A stretch of 37,271 nt of DNA, taken from the NCBI GenBank assembly GCA_963573315.1, contig CAUYJH010000031.1, positions 1 through 37,271 of the forward strand, given 5' to 3'. The DNA is from Entomortierella parvispora (lineage: Eukaryota; Mortierellomycota; Mortierellomycetes; Mortierellales; Mortierellaceae). How positions within the stretch are numbered: the first letter of the stretch is position 1; each line of letters opens with the position of its first letter. Positions 1 through 7,334 of this stretch are shown piece after piece. A model generated the notes under the pieces. It was given only the letters and a program-made list of their open reading frames with translations, was not told the DNA's origin and made no database searches. The position numbers and the translations under genes are program-made.

Positions 1-90
1 GCAACCAACACATCCTCCCCGTCACCAAGCAGCCATGTAGCCGGCACCCCCATCTCGCGTCAAAGCCATACCGCACTCGCCTAGTATTTT

Positions 91-160
91 CCAACCTACT
101 GTACTTCTCAACCTTCTTCTCAACCTATATATCTACTTCTCAGCCTACTTCTCAACCTAG
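91..160. repeat. Pyrimidine 12-nt minisatellite (CTTCTCAACCT)
   Basis: The 11-mer CTTCTCAACCT occurs at 104-114, 116-126 and 148-158, with a one-base variant (CTTCTCAGCCT) at 136-146. A related CCAACCTACT precedes them at 91-100. Spacing is 12, 20 and 12 nt, so it is a degenerate short tandem repeat interrupted by a TATATAT. The same block recurs near the start of every unit, including the partial one. Confidence 0.8.
126..132 (+). promoter_or_regulatory. TATATAT motif, possible TATA element
   Basis: TATATAT lies inside the CT-rich minisatellite, 60 bp before the ATG at 192. In fungal Pol II promoters, a TATA element followed by a CT-rich stretch is a known arrangement near start sites. Here the CT-rich stretch (133-158) could equally be just the minisatellite. 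No transcript evidence is available. Confidence 0.15.
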
Positions 161-191
161 TGAACGTTTCATTCAATTTGGTGGGGACCTG

Positions 192-566
192 ATGACCTTT
201 GTTTTCTTGATCAACTATTACTTCAAGAGATTCATGTTGTCATTGTTGACGAACACTGCTCGGTTCCTCTCATCAGGAATATTGAAAAGAGTTGACATTT
301 CTTTTTTTATTTATTGTACAGTGATCGCGCGTTTACTTCTTAGTCTGTGGTCACTCAAAGGAACAAGATCGATGATGGGTCTCTGTATTAAAATCACGAA
401 GAGAACAGAAAGATGGCATCCATTCAAAGGTACAAGGACAATACGGTCCCAGGGGCCATGGGTTCGATCTCGAAGAGAAGAGCGGCACCGCATCACGTTG
501 GAAGTGACCGTTCCCCGCCAAGCGATGGAGAGGAGAAGTGAGCAACAGTCAACGACAAAAAAATAG
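192..566 (+). other. 124-codon open frame, coding status doubtful
   Basis: I do not recognise this protein. It is the best of the weak frames because it starts with a true ATG, is intact in all ten full copies and in the partial eleventh, and lies behind a TATATAT and CT-rich stretch. Copies are at 3860-4234, 7526-7900, 11192-11566, 14858-15232, 18524-18898, 22189-22563, 25855-26229, 29519-29893, 33184-33558 and 36850-37224. The product would have a hydrophobic N terminus (about residues 1-20), a second hydrophobic stretch (about 36-54) and a strongly basic C-terminal half with many Arg and Lys (57-124). That pattern is also what a T-rich stretch followed by a purine-rich one gives by chance. 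The start context is weak (C at -3). Intactness is weak evidence because the copies are nearly identical. Confidence 0.15.
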
Positions 567-589
567 AGAACTCTTGACAAAGTACCTCA

Positions 590-886
590 CCAAAGGCCGA
601 GATCACCCCTCATACACAAATCCAGCCTATCAAAATAGCTAAAAGTACACACCAGTATGCAGAGGAGGACATGATGAAGGACTCCTAGAGTCGATCGATC
701 CTCACACGACATCTGGCTTGATGCGCACTCTTCTTCGCCTATGATATGGAAGGTATAGGGTAGAGTTTGGATCTCGGAAAAGGGCTTCAGAGGACTGTAA
801 TGATCAGAGAGAGACTCTAGTCGGCCTGCGTTGACAATGCTCCTCTCGTTCACGAGGATGGGGTGGGTGAGGACACGGTGCGGGGT
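590..886. other. Unit stretch without recognisable features
   Basis: I see no repeat, RNA or convincing gene here. A minus-strand frame is open through it, from 931 down to 311, apart from one TGA at 587-589. It has no ATG near its upstream end (the first usable near-start codon is a TTG at 905-907) and no recognisable motif. GATCGATC occurs at about 691-700. Confidence 0.5.
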
Positions 887-944
887 TTGGTTCCTAAGAA
901 GTGGCAAGACTATGTAAATGGTCAGTGGACGCTATCAAGACGCG
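887..944. repeat. Internal repeat block A, copy A1
   Basis: This 58-bp block, beginning TTGGTTCCTAAGAAGTGG, matches 1510-1567 without gaps at 54 of 58 positions. The 93 percent identity contrasts with the near-perfect identity between whole units, so this duplication is older than the array. Confidence 0.9.
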
Positions 945-1067
945 GTTGCACCTCTATTGCAATTAACCTAGCCAGGGGCTTCCCACCAGCCGCAGAGGTG
1001 TTTCTCAGAGTGGCCCCCCCATCTCCCCCACACCCCGCACCCGCACCCAAGCCCATCCCTCCACTCT

Positions 1068-1209
1068 CACCCCCTTCTGCTATTGTCCACCTGTAGGTGG
1101 GGCCCCAACCATCTTCCGTGAATGGAGGTAGCCGCGGAGGAGGAGTTTTCTGGGCCAGGATGGCGCTTACCCCCCCCCCCCCCTCTCCCTCTCCCTCTTG
1201 TCCTCTCTT
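1068..1209. repeat. Internal repeat block B, copy B1
   Basis: Runs from CACCCCCTTCTGC through a CACCTGTAGGTGGGGCCCC core, an AGCCGCGGAGGAGG stretch and a C tract (1170-1183) into repeated CCCTCT. It is matched by 1236-1373. It contains the short inverted pair CCACCT/AGGTGG (1087-1092 and 1095-1100) followed by GGGGCCCC. A more diverged relative lies at about 987-1028. Confidence 0.88.
1170..1197 (-). other. C14 tract plus CCCTCT run (minus-strand G4 motif)
   Basis: Fourteen C followed by TCTCCCTCTCCCTCT. On the minus strand this gives several runs of three or more G separated by AGA, which meets the usual G-quadruplex pattern. The C tract has 14 C in most copies but 13 in units 6 (19502-19514) and 8 (26833-26845). 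Confidence 0.7.
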
Positions 1210-1235
1210 TGCATCCAACGCCCTCACCCAGCCCA

Positions 1236-1373
1236 CACCCCCTTCTGCAATTATGCACCTGTAGGTGGGGCCCCAACCATCTTCCGATAATGGAGACAGC
1301 CGCGGAGGAGGTGTTTCTGGGTCAGGATGGTGCTTAACCCCCCCCCCTCTCCCTCTCCCTCTTGTCCTCTCTT
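1236..1373. repeat. Internal repeat block B, copy B2
   Basis: Direct repeat of 1068-1209, 168 bp downstream, with several substitutions and small indels. It keeps the CACCTGTAGGTGGGGCCCC core and the C tract plus CCCTCT run. A weak further relative may lie near 1897-2000, where a GGATGGAGGTAGC stretch and a later GGATGGCG...ACTCCC stretch resemble the block. Confidence 0.88.
1338..1364 (-). other. C9/C10 tract plus CCCTCT run (minus-strand G4 motif)
   Basis: Second member of the pair, in block B2, with the same CCCTCT run. It has 10 C in units 1 and 10 and 9 C in the other eight units. Confidence 0.7.
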
Positions 1374-1389
1374 CGCCACCTAAAGTCTT

Positions 1390-1496
1390 CATTGAAATTC
1401 ACACAAGCGCCATAGACGCCTTGTCTTGGAGCGCTTAGCCCACTGCCATTACCTTGTTTGAGCTCAAAGGGGTGGACGACCTGAATGGAATGTGAT
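1390..1496. repeat. Internal repeat block C, copy C1
   Basis: About 107 bp beginning CATTGAAATTCACAC and including CACTGCCATTACCTTGT. It aligns with 1716-1823. Both copies end in a similar GGATGGAAT or GAATGGAAT stretch. Identity is clearly lower than in block A. Confidence 0.8.
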
Positions 1497-1509
1497 CCTT
1501 GCGGAAGAC

Positions 1510-1567
1510 TTGGTTCCTAAGAAGTGGAAAGACTGTGTAAATGGTCAGCGGACGCTACCAAGACGCG
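1510..1567. repeat. Internal repeat block A, copy A2
   Basis: Partner of 887-944, 623 bp downstream in direct orientation, with four substitutions and no indels. Sequence after it (1588-1625) resembles the sequence after A1 (about 987-1028), so the duplication extends beyond the block at lower identity. Confidence 0.9.
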
Positions 1568-1715
1568 TGTAAACCCACTTTGTACAGATGTCTCTCAGAG
1601 GTCGGCCCCAGCCTCACTCACTCCCTTCGACTTTATCCACGGAGGGGGCCAGATCACTACATAACAGTGCCAGCCGAAGAAGGTTGAGGACAGCCAGCCC
1701 ACCGCCACTATTCAT

Positions 1716-1823
1716 CATTGAAACTTCACACAGGCACCAAAGGACGCCCTGCCCTGAAGCGCTGAGGCCACTGCCATTACCTTGTCTTTGTCCAGGAGCC
1801 GACGGTATGGATGGAATATGGAT
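1716..1823. repeat. Internal repeat block C, copy C2
   Basis: Partner of 1390-1496, with CATTGAAACTTCACAC at its start and a shared CCACTGCCATTACCTTGT core. The order A1-B-C1 followed by A2-B-like-C2 shows that the 887-1823 region is a diverged duplication of one ancestral module. Confidence 0.8.
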
Positions 1824-1835
1824 ATGGATATGGTC
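1806..1835. repeat. GGATAT/GGATGGA short repeat
   Basis: A short run of TATGGA and GGATAT hexamers at the end of block C2. Present in every copy without length change. Confidence 0.7.
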
Positions 1836-2003
1836 CATGTGTCCAGTGCTTGGTCCTGTGCATCCACTTGGCCCCGAAGAAATAATAGTAATAGCCGTAC
1901 CATGGATGGAGGTAGCACCGATGAGATGGCTAGGATGGGAGAGGAGAAAGCTGTCCTCTTCTTGGGCTTTGGATGGCGGATGGCGCGTACTTTGACTCCC
2001 TTC

Positions 2004-2030
2004 GATGGATGGATGGACGGATGGATGGAC
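2004..2030. repeat. GGAT tetranucleotide microsatellite
   Basis: Repeated GATG with two GGAC interruptions (GGATGGAC twice). Repeat number and interruptions are the same in all ten copies, unlike the single-base tracts. Confidence 0.9.
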
Positions 2031-2619
2031 GACGCGTTCTTGTTTACTTGAAGCGGGACTGCTTTTTGTGTTGACTGGTGGCAAGCCAGCCGCAGCAGAA
2101 AAGCTGGCAGGCAGGGGAGGCGTTCTTGGTGGGCGGTCACCACTGAAAGCGTGCAAAGATGCAAGGGTGCAAGGACCGAGCATGCTCCAAAGAGCCGGGG
2201 TTGCTGTGGAGTCTCTGAAAGCGAGCCTCTGAAAGCAGCGGATGTTGTTGAAAGGCCGGTGGCCTCTGGCGGAGTTGAAGGTAGCCAGTTGAGAGGCGCT
2301 ACCCTCGGTCTCTTTGTAGGGAAGAGACGTTCTTGAAGGACAGCGGGCGGCAGAGGACAGAGCTTTCTTTTGGAGAGCGAAGCGCGTCACCAGAGAGGCA
2401 GATGGAGCTGGTATTTTTCAGGAACTGGGTCTCTTGAGACCTGGCTTATGCTTCTCTGGGCCCGAGACGAGAGCTCAGCACTTGTGCTTGTTACTGACCA
2501 CGCGGTTTGAAGAACGCGCGCTAGCCTGGGCTGTGCTGCAGTGCTACAAGAGACTACAGGATAGACATGCAAGGGGGCGTTAGTGACTGAAGTACACAAA
2601 CGAAGGCCTAGGAAGTAGG
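2031..2619. other. Unit stretch with only minor repeats
   Basis: No convincing gene. CTCTGAAAGC occurs twice (2213-2222 and 2227-2236), and GTGCAA/ATGCAAGGGTGCAAGG short repeats lie near 2150-2173. An inverted pair GGTCTC/GAGACC with a 2-nt centre sits at 2428-2441. A long minus-strand frame (2390 down to 1614) crosses part of it but begins with GTG and is rich in Ser and Pro. I regard it as chance. Confidence 0.5.
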
Positions 2620-2682
2620 GCGCAAGGGATTTTTTTGTTTGGCTGGATTTCATATATTTTAGTTCAGCTCAGAGCATACCTT

Positions 2683-2691
2683 AAAAAAAAA
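2683..2691. other. A8/A9 tract
   Basis: Nine A in unit 1 and eight A in units 2-10. One of the four homopolymers that vary between copies. Confidence 0.9.
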
Positions 2692-2819
2692 CACGAGCCG
2701 TGCTCTTGTGTCTGAGTTGCACGCGAGTGCTGGGCTTGGTTGGACAACCCTTGGAGCCATGGCAGAGATGGATCATGACTGAAATGGAAATGTGCATGTG
2801 AAATGTCAGTGGGAATGTA

Positions 2820-2841
2820 GGGTGGGTGTGGGGAGGAGGGG
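2820..2841 (+). other. G-quadruplex motif
   Basis: Four G runs (2820-2822, 2824-2826, 2830-2833, 2838-2841) with loops of 1, 3 and 4 nt satisfy the standard intramolecular quadruplex pattern on the plus strand. It continues into a purine-rich stretch to about 2870 (GAGAGAGA then A8 and AAAA runs). Copies start at 6486, 10152, 13818, 17484, 21150, 24815, 28480, 32145 and 35811. Confidence 0.8.
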
Positions 2842-2916
2842 AGGTGGTGAGAGAGAAAAAAAAGAAAACAAAAAATCAGCGCGCGCATTTTTGTATCTGC
2901 AGCGGAGAGGTCTGGT

Positions 2917-2982
2917 CCCGTGTAAACGGTCTGAACGGTCTAACCCTGTGTAAACGGTCGAACACCGTGTAAACAACGGTCC
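2917..2982. repeat. Cluster of GTGTAAAC and AACGGTC motifs
   Basis: GTGTAAAC occurs at 2920-2927, 2948-2955 and 2967-2974. AACGGTC occurs at 2925-2931, 2934-2940, 2953-2959 and 2975-2981. The two overlap as GTGTAAACGGTC. It may be a degenerate minisatellite or a set of protein-binding sites: AACGG matches Myb-type cores, and GTAAACA (2969-2975) matches the forkhead core. Copies begin at 6583, 10249, 13915, 17581, 21247, 24912, 28577, 32242 and 35908. Confidence 0.75.
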
Positions 2983-3203
2983 AGCTACATGGCCAGATAG
3001 CCCTTTTCCCTTCTTTTCCATGCACACTCGGTCCGGTGGCTTGAACGCAATTACGAAGGTGGACCTTGTCCTAGGGTCCGCAAGAGAGGTTCATTCCTAC
3101 AAGTGGCACGCGTACCAACATTGTCTTTGAAGTTCTCGGAGAGGGAGGAGGCACCGTGGAGAATGGAGAATCAGATGGCACTGGCTGCATCCCACCATAG
3201 CTC
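2983..3203. other. Unit stretch without recognisable features
   Basis: I see nothing beyond ordinary mixed sequence. In units with G10, a plus-strand frame of 77 codons runs from a GTG through the G tract (for example 21433-21666). It is broken in the G11 copies and starts without ATG, so I do not call it a gene. Confidence 0.5.
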
Positions 3204-3214
3204 GGGGGGGGGGG
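3204..3214. other. G10/G11 tract
   Basis: Eleven G in units 1-5 and 7, ten G in units 6, 8, 9 and 10. The shorter form is confined to the right half of the array. Confidence 0.9.
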
Positions 3215-3244
3215 TTTTGTTCTCATGCCTCCGTCTACCTGTCA

Positions 3245-3621
3245 GATCCTGAAAACTGGAAGGAGGAAGACGTCTCCTCAGTGAAGATATCTGTCGTGTT
3301 GGATCCGATCATCGGATCCTGGACCCTGGATCCATAAAGGTTGCGGTGGAGGGTCCATCTCTCTTTTTAATGACCGATCCTTCTCGGGAAAAGAAAAAGA
3401 AGCAGACGTGCTCGGTCTTGATATGTTCTGGAGAGTGGTCAGGAGCACAAAAGGAGGCGGGCATCTCCCTTCTTCCCTGCGTGGATCTGTTGATCTAGGA
3501 TCTAGGATGGCATCCAGGACGGTGGCGACAAAAGATCCTGTCCTCTCCATTGCACTCAGAGCACTCGAGTCTCTGCTGCACCCAAAGATCAGCGATGGTG
3601 ATCGGTACTCTCTCCTGGATC
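3245..3621. repeat. GATC-dense stretch
   Basis: Thirteen GATC sites start at 3245, 3302, 3307, 3315, 3329, 3376, 3484, 3492, 3499, 3534, 3587, 3600 and 3618. About one or two would be expected in 377 bp of random sequence. Many sit in GGATCC or GGATCT contexts, which suggests decayed short repeats. Three GGATCC sites lie within 33 bp (3301, 3314, 3328). Confidence 0.8.
3301..3319. repeat. Perfect 19-bp palindrome
   Basis: GGATCCGAT and ATCGGATCC are exact inverted copies around a single C at 3310. No other inverted repeat noted in the unit has longer arms. It is identical in every full unit (for example 6967-6985 in unit 2). It could extrude a small hairpin or bind a dimeric protein, but nothing shows either. 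Confidence 0.85.
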
Positions 3622-3668
3622 TCTGGCGCTCCCCCCGAGGACAAAAGTCGACAAGTCTTGGGGCGACT

Positions 3669-6600
3669 GCAACCAACACATCCTCCCCGTCACCAAGCAG
3701 CCATGTAGCCGGCACCCCCATCTCGCGTCAAAGCCATACCGCACTCGCCTAGTATTTTCCAACCTACTGTACTTCTCAACCTTCTTCTCAACCTATATAT
3801 CTACTTCTCAGCCTACTTCTCAACCTAGTGAACGTTTCATTCAATTTGGTGGGGACCTGATGACCTTTGTTTTCTTGATCAACTATTACTTCAAGAGATT
3901 CATGTTGTCATTGTTGACGAACACTGCTCGGTTCCTCTCATCAGGAATATTGAAAAGAGTTGACATTTCTTTTTTTATTTATTGTACAGTGATCGCGCGT
4001 TTACTTCTTAGTCTGTGGTCACTCAAAGGAACAAGATCGATGATGGGTCTCTGTATTAAAATCACGAAGAGAACAGAAAGATGGCATCCATTCAAAGGTA
4101 CAAGGACAATACGGTCCCAGGGGCCATGGGTTCGATCTCGAAGAGAAGAGCGGCACCGCATCACGTTGGAAGTGACCGTTCCCCGCCAAGCGATGGAGAG
4201 GAGAAGTGAGCAACAGTCAACGACAAAAAAATAGAGAACTCTTGACAAAGTACCTCACCAAAGGCCGAGATCACCCCTCATACACAAATCCAGCCTATCA
4301 AAATAGCTAAAAGTACACACCAGTATGCAGAGGAGGACATGATGAAGGACTCCTAGAGTCGATCGATCCTCACACGACATCTGGCTTGATGCGCACTCTT
4401 CTTCGCCTATGATATGGAAGGTATAGGGTAGAGTTTGGATCTCGGAAAAGGGCTTCAGAGGACTGTAATGATCAGAGAGAGACTCTAGTCGGCCTGCGTT
4501 GACAATGCTCCTCTCGTTCACGAGGATGGGGTGGGTGAGGACACGGTGCGGGGTTTGGTTCCTAAGAAGTGGCAAGACTATGTAAATGGTCAGTGGACGC
4601 TATCAAGACGCGGTTGCACCTCTATTGCAATTAACCTAGCCAGGGGCTTCCCACCAGCCGCAGAGGTGTTTCTCAGAGTGGCCCCCCCATCTCCCCCACA
4701 CCCCGCACCCGCACCCAAGCCCATCCCTCCACTCTCACCCCCTTCTGCTATTGTCCACCTGTAGGTGGGGCCCCAACCATCTTCCGTGAATGGAGGTAGC
4801 CGCGGAGGAGGAGTTTTCTGGGCCAGGATGGCGCTTACCCCCCCCCCCCCCTCTCCCTCTCCCTCTTGTCCTCTCTTTGCATCCAACGCCCTCACCCAGC
4901 CCACACCCCCTTCTGCAATTATGCACCTGTAGGTGGGGCCCCAACCATCTTCCGATAATGGAGACAGCCGCGGAGGAGGTGTTTCTGGGTCAGGATGGTG
5001 CTTAACCCCCCCCCTCTCCCTCTCCCTCTTGTCCTCTCTTCGCCACCTAAAGTCTTCATTGAAATTCACACAAGCGCCATAGACGCCTTGTCTTGGAGCG
5101 CTTAGCCCACTGCCATTACCTTGTTTGAGCTCAAAGGGGTGGACGACCTGAATGGAATGTGATCCTTGCGGAAGACTTGGTTCCTAAGAAGTGGAAAGAC
5201 TGTGTAAATGGTCAGCGGACGCTACCAAGACGCGTGTAAACCCACTTTGTACAGATGTCTCTCAGAGGTCGGCCCCAGCCTCACTCACTCCCTTCGACTT
5301 TATCCACGGAGGGGGCCAGATCACTACATAACAGTGCCAGCCGAAGAAGGTTGAGGACAGCCAGCCCACCGCCACTATTCATCATTGAAACTTCACACAG
5401 GCACCAAAGGACGCCCTGCCCTGAAGCGCTGAGGCCACTGCCATTACCTTGTCTTTGTCCAGGAGCCGACGGTATGGATGGAATATGGATATGGATATGG
5501 TCCATGTGTCCAGTGCTTGGTCCTGTGCATCCACTTGGCCCCGAAGAAATAATAGTAATAGCCGTACCATGGATGGAGGTAGCACCGATGAGATGGCTAG
5601 GATGGGAGAGGAGAAAGCTGTCCTCTTCTTGGGCTTTGGATGGCGGATGGCGCGTACTTTGACTCCCTTCGATGGATGGATGGACGGATGGATGGACGAC
5701 GCGTTCTTGTTTACTTGAAGCGGGACTGCTTTTTGTGTTGACTGGTGGCAAGCCAGCCGCAGCAGAAAAGCTGGCAGGCAGGGGAGGCGTTCTTGGTGGG
5801 CGGTCACCACTGAAAGCGTGCAAAGATGCAAGGGTGCAAGGACCGAGCATGCTCCAAAGAGCCGGGGTTGCTGTGGAGTCTCTGAAAGCGAGCCTCTGAA
5901 AGCAGCGGATGTTGTTGAAAGGCCGGTGGCCTCTGGCGGAGTTGAAGGTAGCCAGTTGAGAGGCGCTACCCTCGGTCTCTTTGTAGGGAAGAGACGTTCT
6001 TGAAGGACAGCGGGCGGCAGAGGACAGAGCTTTCTTTTGGAGAGCGAAGCGCGTCACCAGAGAGGCAGATGGAGCTGGTATTTTTCAGGAACTGGGTCTC
6101 TTGAGACCTGGCTTATGCTTCTCTGGGCCCGAGACGAGAGCTCAGCACTTGTGCTTGTTACTGACCACGCGGTTTGAAGAACGCGCGCTAGCCTGGGCTG
6201 TGCTGCAGTGCTACAAGAGACTACAGGATAGACATGCAAGGGGGCGTTAGTGACTGAAGTACACAAACGAAGGCCTAGGAAGTAGGGCGCAAGGGATTTT
6301 TTTGTTTGGCTGGATTTCATATATTTTAGTTCAGCTCAGAGCATACCTTAAAAAAAACACGAGCCGTGCTCTTGTGTCTGAGTTGCACGCGAGTGCTGGG
6401 CTTGGTTGGACAACCCTTGGAGCCATGGCAGAGATGGATCATGACTGAAATGGAAATGTGCATGTGAAATGTCAGTGGGAATGTAGGGTGGGTGTGGGGA
6501 GGAGGGGAGGTGGTGAGAGAGAAAAAAAAGAAAACAAAAAATCAGCGCGCGCATTTTTGTATCTGCAGCGGAGAGGTCTGGTCCCGTGTAAACGGTCTGA

Positions 6601-7334
6601 ACGGTCTAACCCTGTGTAAACGGTCGAACACCGTGTAAACAACGGTCCAGCTACATGGCCAGATAGCCCTTTTCCCTTCTTTTCCATGCACACTCGGTCC
6701 GGTGGCTTGAACGCAATTACGAAGGTGGACCTTGTCCTAGGGTCCGCAAGAGAGGTTCATTCCTACAAGTGGCACGCGTACCAACATTGTCTTTGAAGTT
6801 CTCGGAGAGGGAGGAGGCACCGTGGAGAATGGAGAATCAGATGGCACTGGCTGCATCCCACCATAGCTCGGGGGGGGGGGTTTTGTTCTCATGCCTCCGT
6901 CTACCTGTCAGATCCTGAAAACTGGAAGGAGGAAGACGTCTCCTCAGTGAAGATATCTGTCGTGTTGGATCCGATCATCGGATCCTGGACCCTGGATCCA
7001 TAAAGGTTGCGGTGGAGGGTCCATCTCTCTTTTTAATGACCGATCCTTCTCGGGAAAAGAAAAAGAAGCAGACGTGCTCGGTCTTGATATGTTCTGGAGA
7101 GTGGTCAGGAGCACAAAAGGAGGCGGGCATCTCCCTTCTTCCCTGCGTGGATCTGTTGATCTAGGATCTAGGATGGCATCCAGGACGGTGGCGACAAAAG
7201 ATCCTGTCCTCTCCATTGCACTCAGAGCACTCGAGTCTCTGCTGCACCCAAAGATCAGCGATGGTGATCGGTACTCTCTCCTGGATCTCTGGCGCTCCCC
7301 CCGAGGACAAAAGTCGACAAGTCTTGGGGCGACT
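3669..7334. repeat. Array unit 2 (3666 bp, majority form)
   Basis: Majority form: 14 C in the first C tract (4838-4851), 9 C in the second, 8 A in the A tract and 11 G in the G tract. No other difference from units 3, 4, 5 and 7 was seen. Confidence 0.97.

Larger units (their letters stand above)
1..3668. repeat. Array unit 1 (3668 bp, longest copy)
   Basis: This copy differs from the majority sequence by two single-base expansions. The second C tract (1338-1347) has 10 C instead of 9, and the A tract (2683-2691) has 9 A instead of 8. The first C tract has 14 C and the G tract (3204-3214) has 11 G, as in the majority. It is the reference for the within-unit positions given here. To convert to a majority copy, add the unit start minus 1, then subtract 1 for positions after 1347 and 2 for positions after 2691. 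Confidence 0.97.

Noticed and set aside
189-276. Hammerhead-like CTGATGA core at 189-195 (plus) and 270-276 (minus)
   Set aside because: No CGAAA segment at the right distance and no supporting stems on either strand. A 7-mer alone is expected by chance.
440-490. tRNA or Pol III B-box-like GGGTTCGATCTC
   Set aside because: The flanking bases do not form a T-arm stem and no A box or cloverleaf could be found around it.
922-1392. Minus-strand 156-159-codon Gly/Arg/Pro-rich frame
   Set aside because: It is translated C-tract and CCCTCT repeat. Its N-terminal part changes frame between units with C9 and C10, and it splits in two in the C13 units (6 and 8), so its reading frame is not maintained.
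1588-1995. 135-codon plus-strand ATG frame
   Set aside because: It overlaps internal repeat blocks, has Trp-Ile runs from the GGATAT repeat and low-complexity composition. No family recognised.
1614-2390. Minus-strand 258-codon frame, the longest in the unit
   Set aside because: It begins with GTG, its first ATG is about 70 codons in, it is rich in Ser and Pro, and a His-Pro-Ser run comes from the GGAT microsatellite. No motif is recognised and other frames overlap it on both strands. Intact in all copies, but the copies are nearly identical.
2941-2950. Telomere-like TAACCCTG
   Set aside because: Only one TAACCC occurs and it is not repeated, so it is part of the AACGGTC/GTGTAAAC cluster and not telomeric DNA.
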